Origin: Streptomyces griseoviridis
Lineage (GTDB): Bacteria; Actinomycetota; Actinomycetes; Streptomycetales; Streptomycetaceae
DNA: 64,000 bases
Reading direction: 5' to 3'
NCBI RefSeq assembly: GCF_005222485.1
Contig: NZ_CP029078.1
Span: 6,821,501 to 6,885,500, forward strand
Within the stretch, counting starts at the first letter, position 1, and each line of letters opens with the position of its first letter. The position numbers and the translations under genes were made by a program. Shown here in pieces: positions 61,404 to 64,000 of this stretch. The notes below the pieces were generated by a model. That model was not told the DNA's origin and made no database searches. It saw only the letters and a list, made by a program, of their open reading frames with translations.

Positions 61404-61823
61404 GTGAAGCGAGCCATACCTGTCCTGGTCCTGTCGGTCGCCGGTCTGATCCCGGTCTGGCGCTACGAACCGTCGACCGGGACGACAGCGGCCCCCACCC
61501 CCGCCCCCACTCCTGCCCCCTCGGTCGCCGCGTCCTCGGGAACGGCGTCGGGAACGTCGTCGGGAACCGTCGTCAAGGGGTCGACGGTCACCACGGAGAA
61601 GGGTCCCGTCCAGGTCGAGGTGACCTTCGACGGTGACACCATCACGGCGGTGCGGATGCTTCAGCAGCCGAATCACCCGCAGACGGCCGCGGCCGTTCCG
61701 CAGCTGATCGCGGAGACGCTCGACGCGCAGAGCGCGGACATCGACACGGTGTCGGGCGCGACCATCACCAGCGGCGGCTACCGGACCTCCCTCCAGGCCG
61801 CCCTCGACGCGAAGGGCGCCTGA
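61404..61823 (+). CDS. FMN-binding domain protein, membrane-anchored
   Basis: This 139-residue exported protein has a short signal anchor (3-19), a Pro/Thr/Ser-rich spacer (25-58) and an FMN-binding domain. The flavinylation motif SGAT lies at 117-120, with T120 as the expected FMN attachment site. It lies 10 bases downstream of the reductase gene, and one base before the apbE start. It would accept electrons from the reductase on the outer side of the membrane. Confidence 0.9.
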   Translation: MKRAIPVLVLSVAGLIPVWRYEPSTGTTAAPTPAPTPAPSVAASSGTASGTSSGTVVKGSTVTTEKGPVQVEVTFDGDTITAVRMLQQPNHPQTAAAVPQLIAETLDAQSADIDTVSGATITSGGYRTSLQAALDAKGA

Positions 61824-61824
61824 C

Positions 61825-62568
61825 ATGCGGCGCGTCGAACACGTCATGGGGTTCCCGGTCTCGCTGCGGATCGACGACCCGGACGTGCCCGGGTCGGCCG
61901 CCGACGCCGTCTTCGGGTGGCTGCGCGAGGCCGACGAACGGTTCAGCCCCTTCAAGCCCGGCAGCGAGGTGTCCCGGTACGGCAGGGGCGAACTCGCCCG
62001 CCAAGAGCTGAGCGCCGACCTCGCCGAGGTGCTCGACCTGTGCGCGCACTACCGGACCGCCACCGGCGGCGCCTTCGACGCGTGGCCGCCCGGCCGGTCC
62101 TTCGACCCGTGCGCGATCGTCAAGGGCTGGTCCGTGCAGCGGGCCGCGGGTCTGCTGACGGCGGCCGGTGCACGCCGGTTCTGTCTCAACGCCGGGGGAG
62201 ACGTGGTCACTTCGGGCGGCCCCTGGCGGGTCGGCGTCCGGCACCCCGAACACGCCGACCGGCTGTGCGCGGTCGTCGAGGTGACCGACGGCGCGGTCGC
62301 CACGTCCGCCCGCTACGAGCGCGGCGACCACATCGTCGACGGCCGCACCGGGCGCCCGGCGACCGGACTGCTCAGCCTGACCGTCGTCGCCCCCACCCTC
62401 ACGGTCGCCGACGCCGTCGCGACGGCGGCCTTCACCCTCGGCGCCGACGGCGTCGGCTGGGCGGCGGACCAGGACGGCTGCGAGGTCTTCGCCGTCGACA
62501 GCGACCGCCGGGTGCTGCGCACGGCGGGCTTCCCGAAGGCGCCGGGGGAGCGGGCCGCCGCCGCGTGA
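61825..62568 (+). CDS. apbE: ApbE-type FAD:protein FMN transferase
   Basis: This 247-residue enzyme attaches FMN from FAD to the threonine of SGAT proteins, here most likely the product of the preceding gene. It shows the N-terminal MGFPVSLRI, the FERFSPF-like ADERFSPFKPGSEVSR, GWSVQRAAGLL, LNAGGDV and HIVDGRTGRPATG, the last for magnesium/FAD binding. No signal peptide is visible, so it may flavinylate before export or be exported by another route. It is shorter than the usual 300-330 residues. Confidence 0.88.
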   Translation: MRRVEHVMGFPVSLRIDDPDVPGSAADAVFGWLREADERFSPFKPGSEVSRYGRGELARQELSADLAEVLDLCAHYRTATGGAFDAWPPGRSFDPCAIVKGWSVQRAAGLLTAAGARRFCLNAGGDVVTSGGPWRVGVRHPEHADRLCAVVEVTDGAVATSARYERGDHIVDGRTGRPATGLLSLTVVAPTLTVADAVATAAFTLGADGVGWAADQDGCEVFAVDSDRRVLRTAGFPKAPGERAAAA

Positions 62569-62590
62569 CGGACCCGGGAGGGGTGGGTGG

Positions 62591-62840
62591 GTGGCGGGCC
62601 ATCTCGGTGGGTGGCGGGCCATCTCGGTGGGGGGCGGGCCGCCCCGGCTGGCGACGGGCCATCCGGGCGGGGGGCGGGCCACCCCGGTGGGCTGCGGGCC
62701 ACCCCGGCAGGGGGTCCGCCGCCGATCGTGCCGGTCGTGCCGGTCGTGCGGGTCGTGCCGGTCGTGCGGGTCGTGCGGGTCGCGCCGGGCCCGCCCAGCC
62801 CGCCGGGCCCGCCCGGCCCTCCCGGCCCGCCCGGTCCTCT
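62591..62840. repeat. Three adjacent tandem arrays
   Basis: Six units of exactly 20 bases (62591-62710) are followed by seven 9-base GGTCGTGCS units (62724-62786) and six 9-base GGGCCCGCC-like units (62787-62840). The stretch 62569-62880 holds no convincing gene. Confidence 0.85.
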
Positions 62841-62880
62841 CAGGCTTCGGGTTGCGTCGGCTGTTCGTTCGGCAGGCGGG

Positions 62881-64000
62881 TCAGCCGGCGTCGGAGGCAT
62901 CCAGGCGGTACAGACCGCTGTAGGCGCTGACCGCCGTGCCGTGCTGCTTCACCCAGGTCGCGATCTCCGAGCCGGTGCCCTGCCCGCCGCCGCTGATGAC
63001 CAGGTAGTGCAGCTTGCCCGCCGCCACCAGGCTCTTGAGCTTGGCCAGGGTCATCGCCTCGTCGCTGCCCGACCAGCCGCCCATCGAGATCACCGGCTGC
63101 CCGGACTCCAGGATGAGCTGCGCCGCCGTCTGGTCGGTGGCCACCGCGACCAGCCAGGTGGCGCCGTCCTGGTGCTTCTTCAGATACGTGACCATCCCGC
63201 TGCTGACCTGGGTGTCGCCCCCGCCTCCCAGGCCAGCGGCACCGGCACCGGCCTGGGCGCCCTCGTCCGACTCCGTGCCGCCGGGGCCCCCGCCCGCCGG
63301 GGGCTGCCGCGCCGACCGGCCGTCGCTCTCCGCGCCGCTCGGCCGCTGACCGCCTCCCGTGCCGCCGGCGCCGCCCATGCCGCCGCCGGTGCTCGGACCC
63401 GCCGTCGGATTGGTGCCGTTGGCGCTCGTCGTGGTGGCCGCCGACAGGGAGTACGCCGTCGGACCCGCCAGCAGCGCGACGACGGCCGCGACCGCCGCGA
63501 CGCCCAGTAGCCGCCGCCGGCCCAGCAGGCGTCCGGCGAGCAGGCCGGCCACCGCCGCCGTGCCCGCGACCCCGGCCACCACCGCGGCGACCGTGTACCC
63601 GGTGCCCTCACCCGACACCCGCCGGAGCAGGACGACCGCCCAGAGCGTGGTCGCCGCGACCGCCAGCGGCAGCACCCACGCCCACCTGACGGCCGAGCCC
63701 TCGCGCAGCGCCCGGTGGAGCAGCACCCCGCCCGCGCCGGCCAGCGCCGCGATCCCGGGGGCCATGGCGGTCACGTAGTACGGGTGGAAGGTGCCCTCGG
63801 CGAGCGCGAACGTCAGGTAGTGCAGCACGAACCAGCCGCCCCACAGCAGCAGCCCCGCCCGCCTGGCGTCCGTCCTCGGCGCCCGGCCGCACAGCACGAG
63901 CCCGCCGACGAGCGCGATCACCGCGAACGGGATCAGCCACGAGATCTGGCCGCCCATGATCTCGTTGAACATCCGGTACAGGCCCGAACTCCCGCCGAAG
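62881..64000 (-). CDS. GT39-like membrane glycosyltransferase family protein (3' part)
   Basis: This is the C-terminal part of a large membrane glycosyltransferase (ArnT/PMT type); its start lies beyond the window. The visible 372 residues contain the motif FGGSSGLYRMFNEIMGGQISW at the right edge, HPYYVTAMAPGIAAL, six or more membrane helices, a glycine/serine-rich spacer (about 190-260 from the edge) and a C-terminal extracytoplasmic domain ending DASDAG. The family is common in Streptomyces as predicted mannosyl-type transferases. Acceptor unknown. Confidence 0.8.
   Translation of the reverse strand, partial: FGGSSGLYRMFNEIMGGQISWLIPFAVIALVGGLVLCGRAPRTDARRAGLLLWGGWFVLHYLTFALAEGTFHPYYVTAMAPGIAALAGAGGVLLHRALREGSAVRWAWVLPLAVAATTLWAVVLLRRVSGEGTGYTVAAVVAGVAGTAAVAGLLAGRLLGRRRLLGVAAVAAVVALLAGPTAYSLSAATTTSANGTNPTAGPSTGGGMGGAGGTGGGQRPSGAESDGRSARQPPAGGGPGGTESDEGAQAGAGAAGLGGGGDTQVSSGMVTYLKKHQDGATWLVAVATDQTAAQLILESGQPVISMGGWSGSDEAMTLAKLKSLVAAGKLHYLVISGGGQGTGSEIATWVKQHGTAVSAYSGLYRLDASDAG

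Noticed and set aside
62313..62900. Collagen-like open frame with GPG and TTR repeats
   Set aside because: It overlaps apbE and spans the tandem arrays. The 20-base array is out of triplet phase, so the frame is not maintained by selection.

Overview
The window is high-GC actinobacterial chromosome, almost certainly Streptomyces. Codon third positions are nearly all G or C, GTG starts are common, and the gene content and order (ngcEFG / rok7B7 / xylFGH / dxs; rnd / whiI / DUF3000 / hemE; cgoX / chdC; murC / msrB) follow what I recall of the S. coelicolor SCO6005-SCO6060 region. I count about 50 protein genes, of which two are cut by the window ends, plus two gene remnants. I saw no tRNA, rRNA, CRISPR array, insertion sequence or replication origin.

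Region 1 (1-12.9 kb) is sugar uptake and isoprenoid supply. It holds the end of ngcE, then ngcF and ngcG (GlcNAc/chitobiose importer), the ROK-family regulator rok7B7, the xylose-type importer xylFGH, dxs, an amino-acid permease and a GT39-like membrane protein. Neither NgcEFG nor the second importer below has its own ATPase gene, which fits the shared ATPase MsiK used by this importer class.

Region 2 (13-23.6 kb) holds a NYN-type nuclease-like gene, a beta-hydroxyacid dehydrogenase, a propeller-like unknown, galE, the fatty-acid oxidation pair (thiolase plus FadB), and a LacI regulator coupled to a GH2 beta-mannosidase. Region 3 (23.7-26.8 kb) is a divergent binding protein plus two permeases. 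Together with the mannosidase and LacI gene it reads as a mannoside import and cleavage cassette with paired operator-like boxes between the divergent genes.

Region 4 (26.9-37.4 kb) carries rnd, the sporulation regulator whiI with a WhiG-type promoter, DUF3000, hemE, a rhomboid protease, a CoA-disulfide-reductase-like flavoenzyme, a DUF4349 lipoprotein, and cgoX-chdC of the coproporphyrin-dependent haem pathway.

Region 5 (37.4-52.5 kb) holds a secreted S33 peptidase, then a decayed patch (39.2-40.8 kb) with an S1-domain protein, truncated DUF1152 and anti-sigma-kinase-like remnants and a small Cys/His protein. It continues with DUF4142, a DUF692/MNIO enzyme fused to a second domain, a PTH2 hydrolase, a polysaccharide deacetylase lipoprotein, PPK2, a PhoX-like protein, slipin, a SulP transporter coupled to carbonic anhydrase, and zapE.

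Region 6 (52.6-64 kb) holds a RibD-like reductase, an unknown, murC-msrB, a flippase-like membrane protein, a histidine kinase/response regulator pair, a divergent ferric reductase / FMN-binding protein / ApbE redox cassette, and the end of a second GT39-like membrane protein. Intergenic repeats are concentrated at 35.0, 54.0, 56.2 and 62.6-62.8 kb.
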